Notes: generated by a model from the letters alone, not told the origin. A DNA stretch of 37,353 nucleotides from an uncultured Phycisphaera sp. (GCA_937919685.1 CALFOM010000117.1:1-37353); one strand, 5' to 3'. Shown: positions 19,180 to 28,874, counted from the stretch's first letter. A program made the numbers and translations.

Positions 19180-19985
19180 GGTGCGTCGGGAGCGTCCGAA
19201 CCGGCGGGTGCCGGAGCTTCGGCGCCCGCTTCGGTCGTCGTGGCCTCGAGATCGTCGTCAAACATCTCGAGGAGATCGTCTGCGGCCGGCACGGTGTAGG
19301 CCTCGCTCTCGACCGTGGTGGCGACGGGGATCTGTGCCTGGGTCGGGAGCTGGGAGTGCATCGCGATGCCGTCAAGATTGGCAAGACGCGCGTCGGCCTG
19401 CTCGACCATCGGTGCGTATTCCGGCGCCGCGATCCTCGCGGCTTCCTGGAGGTAGGTCCGAGCATCATCGATTCGATTTTCGCTTTCCGCGACTGCGGCT
19501 CGACCAAAGAGGGAGGCGAGGATCATCGGCTTTCCGGCGAATCCACCACGGCTTTCCGCGAGTTCGGCGGCGCGGGCGAAGAATCCGTCGGCTTCTCTGA
19601 GGCTGTCGGCCTTCTCCGCGTCGCTCAGTCGGGAACCCTCGTCCGCCGCGGTGAGGCCGGGGCGGAGTCCGGTCTTGACGGAATTCAACAGGAGGTCGCC
19701 CGCGGTCAGCATCGCGAGTTCCGCGATGGCATCGACTTCTGCGTGGGCCTCCGCAACGCCTCGGAAGGCGGCGGGACTCGTCGCGGCTGCCAGTTCGTTC
19801 CACGCGGCGTTGCGAGCCTCATCCTGCCGACGGTTCCACCAGTCCCAAGAGAGAAAGGCGCACGCGACCAAGAGCAGCATGAGCAGGTAGTTCATGCCCG
19901 ATGTCTTGAGCCATCCCACAAATTCGTGGTTGACTCGGGAATCGGTCAGATCGGTGGTCTTAACCTGCTTGAGACGATCGTCCAT
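19176..19985 (-). CDS. Membrane-anchored YfgM-like/TPR-like protein
   Basis: 'MDDRLKQVKTTDLTDSRVNHEFVGWLKTSGMNYLLMLLLVACAFLSWDWWNRRQDEARNAAW' gives a single N-terminal TM helix followed by alpha-helical repeats. Start taken at the internal ATG at 19985. Confidence 0.65.
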   Translation of the reverse strand: MDDRLKQVKTTDLTDSRVNHEFVGWLKTSGMNYLLMLLLVACAFLSWDWWNRRQDEARNAAWNELAAATSPAAFRGVAEAHAEVDAIAELAMLTAGDLLLNSVKTGLRPGLTAADEGSRLSDAEKADSLREADGFFARAAELAESRGGFAGKPMILASLFGRAAVAESENRIDDARTYLQEAARIAAPEYAPMVEQADARLANLDGIAMHSQLPTQAQIPVATTVESEAYTVPAADDLLEMFDDDLEATTTEAGAEAPAPAGSDAPDAP

Positions 19986-20130
19986 GACTGAAGACTCCGC
20001 GCTTTTGCTGTACCGACGAGTGTCGCCGGCTGGGCCGAACATACTAGCAGGAGCCCGGGGTTGATCCGGTTGGTCCGGTGGGTCAGCAGAGAGGAATGTT
20101 TGACCAGTCGCTCCGGGGGATCCCGAATGT

Positions 20131-21114
20131 TCAGTGGATCCGGTGCAGACCGTCCTCCAGCTGCTCAAGAGCCGCCTTGACGTAGGTCGGGACGCCCTCG
20201 GTGCGGAGGAAGGCGGGGACGCAGGCGGCCAGCAGGATCCGTCGAATATCGGCGAACCGGGGATGATCGTCTCCGATTTCCAGACCGAGCTGCCGTCTGG
20301 CGGACGCGAGCAACTTCACTGGATTCCTGCCTTTGAGACGCTCGGGGCGGGCCCAATGAAGGCGTTCGAGGTAGATGGCGTCTTCGATCCAGTGTCCGGG
20401 GCGAACTTCCGCCAGGTCGATCAGCACCACCGGAGCGGCGTCGCCTGCCTCGCGGCTCATGCCGTTGGCGAGATGAAGGTCGCCGTGAATCCAACCGACG
20501 GGGGTCCGACCACGCCAAGTCTCGACGAGCTGGTCAAGGTGCTTCGAGGCAGTCTTGAGTGCCTTCCGCCACCGGGTGACCGCCATCAGGTCACGACCTC
20601 GGGCCACCTCTCGGGATCTCTTGAGCAACGTTTGCCAGTCTTCGTGCTTGAGGGCACGATCTACGGGATGTATCGACGCCGCTCCCTGGAATCTGGCCGC
20701 CGCGAGCGTGATTCGTTCGAGATGATCATCGTGCCATCGGGCGCCGATCGGACCGTACGGAAGGTGTTCAATGATCACCCATCCCAGGTGATAATGCTCA
20801 AGCGTGTCGCCGGAGGCGAAGAGGCGAGGGACGGGTAATGGCCGCGGCGCGTCTTGGAGTCGGCGCAACCAACGGAACTCCCGTTCGCTCACCGGGATCT
20901 TGATCACGACTTCGGATTCCGTTCCATCTTCCGACGTCCAGATCGCCTGGCCGGTGGAGGCGCCACTGCGTTGCCAGTCGGTTCGGAACCAAGTGATCGG
21001 ACCGAGTTGGTCGGCGTTCACTCGGCGAAGCACTGGCGAGAGTGATTGCCCCAGGCCGGAATTCCGACGGCCATGAGCATCGTTCGGAAGGGAATCGTCC
21101 GCGCGGATGTTCAT
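20131..21114 (-). CDS. Aminoglycoside phosphotransferase (APH)-fold kinase-like protein
   Basis: 'GWIHGDLHLANGM' (HGDxHxxN catalytic loop) and 'VVLIDLAEVRPGHWIEDAIYLERL' (DFG-like metal-binding motif). Confidence 0.75.
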   Translation of the reverse strand: MNIRADDSLPNDAHGRRNSGLGQSLSPVLRRVNADQLGPITWFRTDWQRSGASTGQAIWTSEDGTESEVVIKIPVSEREFRWLRRLQDAPRPLPVPRLFASGDTLEHYHLGWVIIEHLPYGPIGARWHDDHLERITLAAARFQGAASIHPVDRALKHEDWQTLLKRSREVARGRDLMAVTRWRKALKTASKHLDQLVETWRGRTPVGWIHGDLHLANGMSREAGDAAPVVLIDLAEVRPGHWIEDAIYLERLHWARPERLKGRNPVKLLASARRQLGLEIGDDHPRFADIRRILLAACVPAFLRTEGVPTYVKAALEQLEDGLHRIH

Positions 21115-21212
21115 TTGGAGTTGAGCGTACCACGGGCTCGGCCGCCCCTGTCGGGAACGATCCTCTATTCTTCACAGCCTCCCTTTTTATCCCCCGAAAC
21201 AGCCCTGCCTCA

Positions 21213-22067
21213 ATGCCGACCCGACTACTTGCCATCGATCTGGACGGCACCTTGCTCACCCGTGACGGGGTGTCCAGAGTGGATCGTGAGGCCATCGAGC
21301 GGGCGCGGGCCGCGGGCATGGAGATCGTCGTGGCGACGGGGCGGGCGTGGTCGGAATCGCTCGAGGCACTGCAGGCCATCGACGCGACCGGGGTCATGAT
21401 CGCAGCCGGAGGCGCGATTCTCCACGATGCCCAGAGCGGCCGCACGCTCGAACGCAGCATCGTGCATCCGGAGGTCATTGAGTCCGTCACCCGAAGTCTG
21501 CGTCGGCATGGCCATGTGGTGCATCTGCTTCAGGATGCGCCCCGGGCGGGATGCGACTACTGGATGATCGGGAGCGACCCGGTGAGCGAAGCCACACGAT
21601 GGTGGTTCGAACGGCATGGCGTCGAGGCTCGATGGGCGGAGACCATGGACCAAGTTGAGTCCCTTGAGAACACCGTCCGGGTCGGCACGACCGCACTCGG
21701 TTCTGAACTCGCCCATATCGTCGATGAGATTCGGGAGGATCTCGGAGACCGGGTCGTGCTCCAGTCGTGGAGTGCGGTGGTCGAATCCGAGATCAGCGGC
21801 GGGAGCATCCACCTGCTCGAAGCCTTCGATCCGACCGTCGACAAATGGACGATGCTGAGCGGGCTGGCTCATCGGCGGGGCATCCCGATCGAAGCCGTCG
21901 CGGCCATCGGTGATGGACTCAACGATGTCGGGATGATCCAGGGGGCTGGCATCGGCATCGCGATGGGGGGGGCCGACCAGCGGGTGGTCGCAGTATCGAA
22001 TCGCCGCACCGGCCCACTTGGATCGGGTGTGGGGGAAGCGATCAACCGGCTCCTCGAAGAGGGATGA
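21213..22067 (+). CDS. Cof-type HAD-IIB phosphatase
   Basis: 'LLAIDLDGTLLTRDG', 'VVATGRAW', 'AVAAIGDGLNDVGMIQGAGIGIAMGGA'. ATG at 21213 rather than ORF start 21042. Confidence 0.85.
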   Translation: MPTRLLAIDLDGTLLTRDGVSRVDREAIERARAAGMEIVVATGRAWSESLEALQAIDATGVMIAAGGAILHDAQSGRTLERSIVHPEVIESVTRSLRRHGHVVHLLQDAPRAGCDYWMIGSDPVSEATRWWFERHGVEARWAETMDQVESLENTVRVGTTALGSELAHIVDEIREDLGDRVVLQSWSAVVESEISGGSIHLLEAFDPTVDKWTMLSGLAHRRGIPIEAVAAIGDGLNDVGMIQGAGIGIAMGGADQRVVAVSNRRTGPLGSGVGEAINRLLEEG

Positions 22068-25000
22068 ATCGAGTTCTTTCAGACTCCTCGTGGTTCATCC
22101 ACCAGCGGACCGCTTCAGACTTGTACAATCGCTCCGTGCTCGAAGCTTCACGACGCTCGCCGATCGTCGATGCCGAGGTATTCGGTCTCGCCGAAGGGCG
22201 CGCGCTCATGGATGCCGCGGCCGTGGTCCTGAAGGGCGGACTGGAATCGGAGATCGATGTCGCCGGACTGCTCGTGGGTGTCGGCGGGGATTTCGATCGA
22301 TTGCTCGCCGCCGCGGACGACCCCGCGATCGCCAGAGTCCTGCACCGTCATCGGTTCGCCTTTCTGGCGCGAAGAAGTCCGGAACGCCGTCTGGTCGAGG
22401 CCGGGAGACTTGCGATTCGAGGCGCGGCCCTCGCGGTGATTGACACTCGGGAGATTCCGCGAGCCGTCTCTGCAATCGGAAGAGGTGGCGACGCGGCTCG
22501 TCGCGGACTGGTGGTGATCGCGATCGACGATCCCGAGGCGGCATCCGGAACGCCCGGACGCTCCTTGTTCGCGGGATTGGACATTCCGGTTCTGGAAGTC
22601 GGAAATCTCGACGATCTCCGACTGAAGATCGAACATGCCGCAAGATTGGCGGACGCCTCCGACGGTCCCGCTGCAATCATCATTGATGCATCCCTCTTCC
22701 GAGGCGCGGCGACGATTTCGGTTCGGGCCAATCGGGTGGTCGAGACCGTCGACACCGCCGCGGCGCTTCGGCGTCGACGGAGCCCACGTTTTGCGGCCGA
22801 CCGGGATCTTGAGCGGCTTGGACGCCGTCTTGAACTCGATGTCGCGGTCGCGATGCCGAGCCCGGGCGAGCGGGAGACACTGGGAATCATCGCGACCGGG
22901 CTCGCCTCGACGTCGGTCCGGCACATACTCGAGGAGACGAGGCTCACCGGTCGAATTCCCGCGGTCCATGTTGGGTTGGTTCATCCCCTTGATCCCGCCC
23001 TGATCGAGCGGCTGCTGACGCGAACACGCAAAGTGCTGGTGGTCGAGACCCGTCCGGGACTCTTGGCCGCTCCGGTCATCGAGATCGCCGAACGACTTCG
23101 ACGACGCGGCGAGACCGTGGCACAGGTGGCCTGGCGGCAGGTGCCAGGCCCCGGGGATTCCGTCATCGAACCTGGCGATGCCGGTCGACCTTCAAGACTG
23201 ATTCACAAGCTTCGAGATCTGCTTCTGGAGATGCGACCGACGTTGGAACTCTCCGATCGAGTGAATATGGAGATCGGCGATGTCGACGAGCAACCGTCCA
23301 TTCCACCTCGTCCGGGGCAAGTCGGGAGAGGACTGCTCCAGGCGGTGCGGAGGGCCGCGGTCTCCGCGGATCGAACCCTTCGACGAATCGAGGACGACAC
23401 CACCGAGCCGATGGCCCTCGCCATCAACGGTCGTCCGCCGGCCGGATTCTCGGGTCGGGTGATCGCGGTGGAGATCGTCGAGCGGCGGCGACTTCTGGAA
23501 GAAGCGGTTCTCCTCGCTGCCGGACGGGATGTCGGACGTCCTTGGATCACCCTCATCGCGGACGAGGGCTGGAACGACGAGTTGGATGCAGCACGTCTTC
23601 TCACCGCGGCGATTCCGACCGCGGGCGAGAACCCGGCGAGGGTTCAAGTACTGGAGATTGAAGACGACGCTTCTCTACGACGAGGGATCGAGGCAGCTGC
23701 TCGCGCGACCTACCCTTCCCTGCTGGTGGTGCGAAGACGGGAGATTACTTCGGTTCTAGATCCGGACGAGATCGATCGGCTCGGGTATGCCCCGTTGGTT
23801 CGAGTCAAAACGCGGATCGATGACGCGTGCGGTGTGCGACCTTCGGGCGAACCGACGGTCGATCCTTCCCTTCCTCGTCCCGACGACGTGACCGCTCGAT
23901 ACCGATTTGAACCGATCCGGAGTCGATTCAAGAGATCCTTCGTGCTACGGGTGGGTCGATTACTTGAGATCTCGGAACTCGTTCGGCAGCGAAATCCGCT
24001 CCCCGCCATTCCTGTTCCGCCGGAGCTCGGAATCGTAGCGCCAACACCACGCCACCGGGGAAGCGGGCGATGGCGTGTTCACATCGCGGGGGTTCGCGGC
24101 ACCTCGCCAGGAGGGGCAGGGAGCCTCATCTCTCTTGCCGGTAGAAACATGGGTTTCGATGTCCGCCTGGCTCATCTACCCCAGCCACTTTCGCCGGGGA
24201 GAACTGCGTGGGCCCAAGTTCTCTTCACGCGTCCGGTGCGGGAAGACGCCGCGGATACGTTGGTCCCTTCCATTCCTCAAGGCGAGGCCGACGTTCTGAT
24301 CGGGGTCGATCCACTTGAGACGCTGCGGGCGCTGGTCTCCGACCCGATGCTTCAGATTGCCACGCCCGGAAGGACCTCGATCATCGCGAATACCGAAGCA
24401 GCAACGGAGGAAGGGGCCATTTCCGCCGATCTCACCGTGATGCTCGAGGCGGAGGCGGAACGTCGATGCGGCACGTCAGGGGACCAGGTGGAGGCGTTCT
24501 CGAAACAGGTCCTTCAACAATTCGGAAATCGTCGACTGCTCGACGTCGTCTTGGTGGGCGTCGCGTTCCAGCGTGGTCTCATTCCAGTCTCCCTCGAGGC
24601 GATCACCGACGCGGCCCAGCAACTGGAGCGGGTCGGGTTCGGGAGAAGCGGTGAGGCTTTTCGTTTCGGCCGATTGCTCGCCTCCCGACCGCTCAACCAA
24701 CGCGTGTCAAAATTGCCCGGCGTCGAGCCGATCAGTCGCCGTCGCCGCGAGATCGTCCTAGAGACGCGGCTTCATCGGGGCGCGACCTCCGCGATCTGGC
24801 TCGATGAGCGTATCGGCCGATTCCTAGAAACGGTTCCTGGATTGCTTGAGACCGAAGCCGGTCGGATTGCCTTCGACGACGCCCAGCTCGCGGTGGCCAG
24901 TCTCTTCCGACGTGGCGGAAGCTCGCTGGTCGACGAGTACCTCGCCCGTGTGGAGCGGCTCTACCTCGCTGATCGAGGCGAGACCGGACGGGAACTCACG

Positions 25001-25459
25001 CGACTCGCGATCCTGCCTCTCGGAGAAGCGATGCTTGCACGCGATCTCTTCGCGCTGGCGGTGGCGGCGACAAGCCTTGATCACCGACGTCGATTGCGCC
25101 GGAGACTCGGGGTTCGAAGGGCACGAGGGGATCGATTGGAGAGGGTCTATCTGGTCCGAATCGACATCGTCGCCTTCGATCGACGCATGCGGGCGGAGAT
25201 ACCGATTCGCGACTGGCTGCTTCCGATCGTTGCTCGGATCGGAAGATTCGTTCCCGAGTCGCGTCGAGGCGATCGCGAATCCCGGGCGAGACGACTTGCG
25301 ATCGAGTCGGGGATCGATCTCGCGATGACGCAGAGCGGCGACTCCAAGGCTTATGGGCGATGGTGTTCCGTCCTCCGAAGCTGGCATGATCTGGCGACCG
25401 ATGGTCGACTTCACGAGACGCCGGTCTCGGTGCTCGCGTCGGCGTCGACGGCCGATTGA
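22064..25459 (+). CDS. Large IorA/IorB (2-oxoacid:ferredoxin oxidoreductase)-like protein, apparently lacking cofactor motifs
   Basis: 1131 aa. 'RRGLVVIAIDDPEAASG...LDIPVLEVGNLDDLRLKIEHAARLADASDGPAAIIIDASLFRGA' and 'GIIATGLASTSVRHILEETRLTGRIPAVHVGLVHPLDPALIERLLTRTRKVLVVE' resemble IOR alpha. 'AGVRGTSPGGAGSLISLAGRNMGFDVRLAHLPQPLSPGRTAWAQVLF...GEADVLIGVDPLETLRAL' resembles the gamma domain. ATGA overlap with the HAD gene. Confidence 0.6.
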   Translation: MNRVLSDSSWFIHQRTASDLYNRSVLEASRRSPIVDAEVFGLAEGRALMDAAAVVLKGGLESEIDVAGLLVGVGGDFDRLLAAADDPAIARVLHRHRFAFLARRSPERRLVEAGRLAIRGAALAVIDTREIPRAVSAIGRGGDAARRGLVVIAIDDPEAASGTPGRSLFAGLDIPVLEVGNLDDLRLKIEHAARLADASDGPAAIIIDASLFRGAATISVRANRVVETVDTAAALRRRRSPRFAADRDLERLGRRLELDVAVAMPSPGERETLGIIATGLASTSVRHILEETRLTGRIPAVHVGLVHPLDPALIERLLTRTRKVLVVETRPGLLAAPVIEIAERLRRRGETVAQVAWRQVPGPGDSVIEPGDAGRPSRLIHKLRDLLLEMRPTLELSDRVNMEIGDVDEQPSIPPRPGQVGRGLLQAVRRAAVSADRTLRRIEDDTTEPMALAINGRPPAGFSGRVIAVEIVERRRLLEEAVLLAAGRDVGRPWITLIADEGWNDELDAARLLTAAIPTAGENPARVQVLEIEDDASLRRGIEAAARATYPSLLVVRRREITSVLDPDEIDRLGYAPLVRVKTRIDDACGVRPSGEPTVDPSLPRPDDVTARYRFEPIRSRFKRSFVLRVGRLLEISELVRQRNPLPAIPVPPELGIVAPTPRHRGSGRWRVHIAGVRGTSPGGAGSLISLAGRNMGFDVRLAHLPQPLSPGRTAWAQVLFTRPVREDAADTLVPSIPQGEADVLIGVDPLETLRALVSDPMLQIATPGRTSIIANTEAATEEGAISADLTVMLEAEAERRCGTSGDQVEAFSKQVLQQFGNRRLLDVVLVGVAFQRGLIPVSLEAITDAAQQLERVGFGRSGEAFRFGRLLASRPLNQRVSKLPGVEPISRRRREIVLETRLHRGATSAIWLDERIGRFLETVPGLLETEAGRIAFDDAQLAVASLFRRGGSSLVDEYLARVERLYLADRGETGRELTRLAILPLGEAMLARDLFALAVAATSLDHRRRLRRRLGVRRARGDRLERVYLVRIDIVAFDRRMRAEIPIRDWLLPIVARIGRFVPESRRGDRESRARRLAIESGIDLAMTQSGDSKAYGRWCSVLRSWHDLATDGRLHETPVSVLASASTAD

Positions 25460-25460
25460 A

Positions 25461-26651
25461 TCAGTCGTGAGCGACGGGATTCGCGCCGGACGCACGTCGC
25501 TCGTGGCGGAGTTGTCCGCAGGCCGCTGCGATGTCGCGGCCTCGGCTCGCCCGGATGTGGGCGTTGATTCCTCGATGCCTGAGTTCTTCCTGAAAACGTC
25601 GAACATCATCGGTGGCAGGCCGACGGAAGGGGAGTCCTGCGACCTCGTTGTATCGGATGAGGTTGATGTTGCATCGCAGAGACTTCGCGTGCGATGCCAG
25701 TTCTCGGGCATGCTCGACCCCGTCGTTGAATCCGCCGAGCAGGATGTACTCGATGGTGATCTCCCGTCCGGATCTCTTGAAATACTCTTGGCAAGAATCG
25801 AGGAGTTCCGGGACCGTCGAGTACTGCGCCCAGGGAATGATCTCGCGGCGAAGTTCGTCGTTGGGTGCATGCAGGCTCAAGGCGAGCGTGACCGGCAGGT
25901 CGAAGGTCGCGAAACGACGAATCGCTGCTGGAAGGCCGACGGTCGAGACGGTGATTCGACGGGCGGAGATACCGAGGCCCCATGGTGCGTGGATGCTTCT
26001 GATCGCATCGGTGACAGCAGTGAAATTCGCCAGCGGTTCGCCCATCCCCATGAAGACCACGTTGCTGAGTCGTCCGCCGTCGGGGAGGCGTCCGAGTCGC
26101 CAAGCCTGCTCCACGATTCTGCCGCGGGAAAGGTTGCCATCGAGACCGCCGAGCCCGCTGGCGCAGAAGCGGCAGCCGACCGGGCAACCGACCTGGCTCG
26201 AGAGGCAGCCGGTTCGACGATTCTCGGTCGGGATCATCACGCATTCGGTCTGCCAAGAGGGCTCGTTGCCCAGAACCGGAAGCGAGCCTTGAATCGGGGC
26301 AGCGCCCGGCTCGGGCCAGCCGAGGAGGATCTTGCTGGTGCCATCGGACGCGATCGGATGGGCGAGTTCGATGCCTTCTCCGAAACGAAGATGTTCCGAG
26401 AGGAGTTCCCGGCCTCGCTTCGACACGTCGGACATCGCCGCAGGGTCCAGAACGCCACGTTCGTAGACCCACTTCAGGACCTGGTCACCGAGGTACACCG
26501 GGAGATCGTGTTCGACCGCCCAGTCGCCCATCGACTCGGGGTCATGATCGAAGATGCTGGGTCTTGCCACCTGCCGAGGGATCATGTCTTCAATGTCCTC
26601 AACATTCTCATTGTCCTCACTCTCAGGATGTCCCGTGTTTCGATCGGTCAA
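25461..26651 (-). CDS. rlmN: 23S rRNA/tRNA adenine C2-methyltransferase (radical SAM)
   Basis: 'TGCLSSQVGCPVGCRFCASGLGGLDGNLSRGRIVEQ' (CxxxCxxC), 'GMGEPLANF', 'RRITVSTVGLPAAIRRFA', 'LALSLHAPNDELR'. Probable TTG start in TTGA overlap with ispH. Confidence 0.95.
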   Translation of the reverse strand: MTDRNTGHPESEDNENVEDIEDMIPRQVARPSIFDHDPESMGDWAVEHDLPVYLGDQVLKWVYERGVLDPAAMSDVSKRGRELLSEHLRFGEGIELAHPIASDGTSKILLGWPEPGAAPIQGSLPVLGNEPSWQTECVMIPTENRRTGCLSSQVGCPVGCRFCASGLGGLDGNLSRGRIVEQAWRLGRLPDGGRLSNVVFMGMGEPLANFTAVTDAIRSIHAPWGLGISARRITVSTVGLPAAIRRFATFDLPVTLALSLHAPNDELRREIIPWAQYSTVPELLDSCQEYFKRSGREITIEYILLGGFNDGVEHARELASHAKSLRCNINLIRYNEVAGLPFRRPATDDVRRFQEELRHRGINAHIRASRGRDIAAACGQLRHERRASGANPVAHD

Positions 26652-27706
26652 TTTGAGGCGCCAATCGTGAGGTCAACGGTTCGATGGGAGATGCCCTTGG
26701 CATCGAGAATTCGCTCCAGATCGCCGCCGGGGTCCACCGTGATGCTCCGATTCTTGGGATCCATACCCTTGGATCGCATGAGTTGCTTGAGCGACCCCGG
26801 GAGACCAAAGACGATTGTCTCGCGATCGATGTCCCGTTGCTCGACTTCACCACCGAATTGATCGATCAGATGCAGGACCAGTTCGTTGACCAGATGCTCC
26901 GGGGCGCTGGCGCCGGCGGTGATGAGTACCGTCTCGACGCCGTCGAACCACTCGTCCTGGAGCTCGCTTCGATCATCGACGAGTCGTGCCGGAGTTCCCA
27001 GGTTCTCGGCGATCTCCGTCAAGCGGAGGCTGTTGGAACTGTTTTGACTTCCGACCACCAGTACCAGATCGCATTCGGGTGCGATCGCTCGCACCGCGTT
27101 CTGTCGATTGGTCGTGGCGTAGCAGATGTCCTCGCTGGGCGGTGCCTTGATGCTCGGAATGGCCTGCTTCAGTGCCGAGATCACGGTATTCGCATCGTCC
27201 GTCGAGAGGGTCGTCTGCGTCAGATAGATCAACTTCTCCGGATCGTCGATTCGAAGACCCGCGATGTCCGCGGGCGTTTCCACGATCTGGATCGACTCTG
27301 GAGCCTCGCCGCGGGTGCCAATGACCTCCTGGTGCTGCGCATGACCGATCAGAATGATCTGCCAGCCACGCTGCGCGTAGCGAATGGCCTCCGCATGGAC
27401 CTTGGTCACGAGCGGGCAGGTGGCGTCGATGGCGACGAGTTTTCGTGCGGCGGCCTGCGCCCGAATCGCCGGACTCACGCCATGAGCGCTGAAGACCACC
27501 ACGGCATCCTCCGGCGTTTCATCGATTGTCTCTACGAAAATGACACCCTGCGCTCGGAAGCGGTCGACGACATGCCGATTATGAACGATCTCGTGATAGA
27601 CACAGATCGTCTCATCCGGGAAGAGCTTCAGCAATTCGTCGACGACGGCAATCGCCATGTTGACGCCGGCACAGAAGCCGCGGGGATTCGCGAGGATCAG
27701 TTTCAT
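26648..27706 (-). CDS. ispH: 4-hydroxy-3-methylbut-2-enyl diphosphate reductase
   Basis: 'MKLILANPRGFCAGVNMAI', 'YHEIVHNRHVVDRFRAQGVIFVE', 'FSAHGVSP', 'DATCPLVTKVH', 'GSQNSSNSLRL', 'ITAGASAPE'. Start at internal ATG 27706. Confidence 0.96.
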   Translation of the reverse strand: MKLILANPRGFCAGVNMAIAVVDELLKLFPDETICVYHEIVHNRHVVDRFRAQGVIFVETIDETPEDAVVVFSAHGVSPAIRAQAAARKLVAIDATCPLVTKVHAEAIRYAQRGWQIILIGHAQHQEVIGTRGEAPESIQIVETPADIAGLRIDDPEKLIYLTQTTLSTDDANTVISALKQAIPSIKAPPSEDICYATTNRQNAVRAIAPECDLVLVVGSQNSSNSLRLTEIAENLGTPARLVDDRSELQDEWFDGVETVLITAGASAPEHLVNELVLHLIDQFGGEVEQRDIDRETIVFGLPGSLKQLMRSKGMDPKNRSITVDPGGDLERILDAKGISHRTVDLTIGASN

Positions 27707-27887
27707 GGTCTCGGCTCGAATGGGACGGATGTCCGGACGCAACGGGATTGGTGAATGGTAGCAGTCCGACCCGTGATCGCCGCGGTTCGTGGATTCGAAC
27801 CACCTCGTAATCGCGGTTGACGGCCCGCAAAGGGGGCGAACCCGGCTACACTCGGGGATCTACGGCGATCCCGCCGGGAACTTGCTG

Positions 27888-28874
27888 ATGGCCGACCGAC
27901 GTATCCATGAAGATCTTCTTCTCAACGGCCCCGACGCAGACCCGTCGTCTTGGTCGGCGACTACCGTGTCCGCAGCTCGAGATCGGTGCCGGCGTCTGGC
28001 ATCCTCGCGCCGCGAAAACTTCTCGGTGCTCACCCGACTCGTCCCCGCCGATGTGCGTGACGACTTCGCGGCGGTCTACGCGTTCTGCCGGACCGCGGAC
28101 GATCTCGGCGATGAGATCGGCGACCCCCACCGATCGCTCGAACTTCTGGACTGGTGGAGGTCGGAGGTCGATGCCGCCTGGGAGGGCAACCCGAGGCATT
28201 GGGTGTTTCGAGCGTTGCAGCCGACCATCGAGCGCTTCGATCTGGAGCAGGGGCCGTTCCTCGGCCTGATCTCCGCGTTCGAACAGGATCAGACCGTCAC
28301 GCGCTACGAGACTTGGGAACAATTGATCGACTACTGTCGGCGCAGCGCGGACCCCGTGGGCCGACTGGTGTTGAAACTCCTCGATGAACCGGGGTCGCCG
28401 GAGCAGTTGGAACGATCCGATGCGATCTGCACCGCGCTCCAATTGACGAATCACTGGCAGGATCTTCGTCGAGACCTGCTTGATCGAGACCGGATCTACA
28501 TTCCCACGGAGATGATCGAGATCGAGGACTTCGAGCGTCGATTCCGGGTCACCGCAAAGCAGGGCTGGGCGTCGGATGATCGATTTCTCGAAGAGTCGCG
28601 GCGACTGGTTCGAGCCTGCGTGGATCGAACCTGGCCGTTGTACACCTTCGGATCGGAACTCTCTGGTCTGCTTGGGCCTCGAGCGGCACCCGTCATCGAG
28701 GTGCTCGGCGGTGGCGGCGCAAGTGTGCTGCGGCGGATCGAAGACTGGGACTACGAGACGACCCTGAATCGACCGACCCTCGGATTGACGGGCAAGCTGA
28801 AGATCCTCGCGCGGGCCTGGTTCACAACCCGAAGTTCGCGGCGGACCGTCTCGTCCCGGGAGGCGGCGTCATGA
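27888..28874 (+). CDS. hpnC: HpnC-like squalene synthase family protein
   Basis: 'HRRENFSVLTRLVPADVRDDFAAVYAFCRTADDLGDE'-like N-terminus (SSRRENFSV... in this ORF), 'LTNHWQDLRRDLLDRDRIYIP' and position first in an hpnC-hpnD-hpnE order. Confidence 0.9.
   Translation: MADRRIHEDLLLNGPDADPSSWSATTVSAARDRCRRLASSRRENFSVLTRLVPADVRDDFAAVYAFCRTADDLGDEIGDPHRSLELLDWWRSEVDAAWEGNPRHWVFRALQPTIERFDLEQGPFLGLISAFEQDQTVTRYETWEQLIDYCRRSADPVGRLVLKLLDEPGSPEQLERSDAICTALQLTNHWQDLRRDLLDRDRIYIPTEMIEIEDFERRFRVTAKQGWASDDRFLEESRRLVRACVDRTWPLYTFGSELSGLLGPRAAPVIEVLGGGGASVLRRIEDWDYETTLNRPTLGLTGKLKILARAWFTTRSSRRTVSSREAAS

Noticed and set aside
24824-25870. 348-aa minus-strand ORF spanning the IOR-like/rlmN junction
   Set aside because: Overlaps two better-supported genes and is low-complexity Arg/Ser-rich.
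25353-26861. 502-aa plus-strand ORF opposite rlmN
   Set aside because: Antisense to clear RlmN motifs and lacks recognisable domains.
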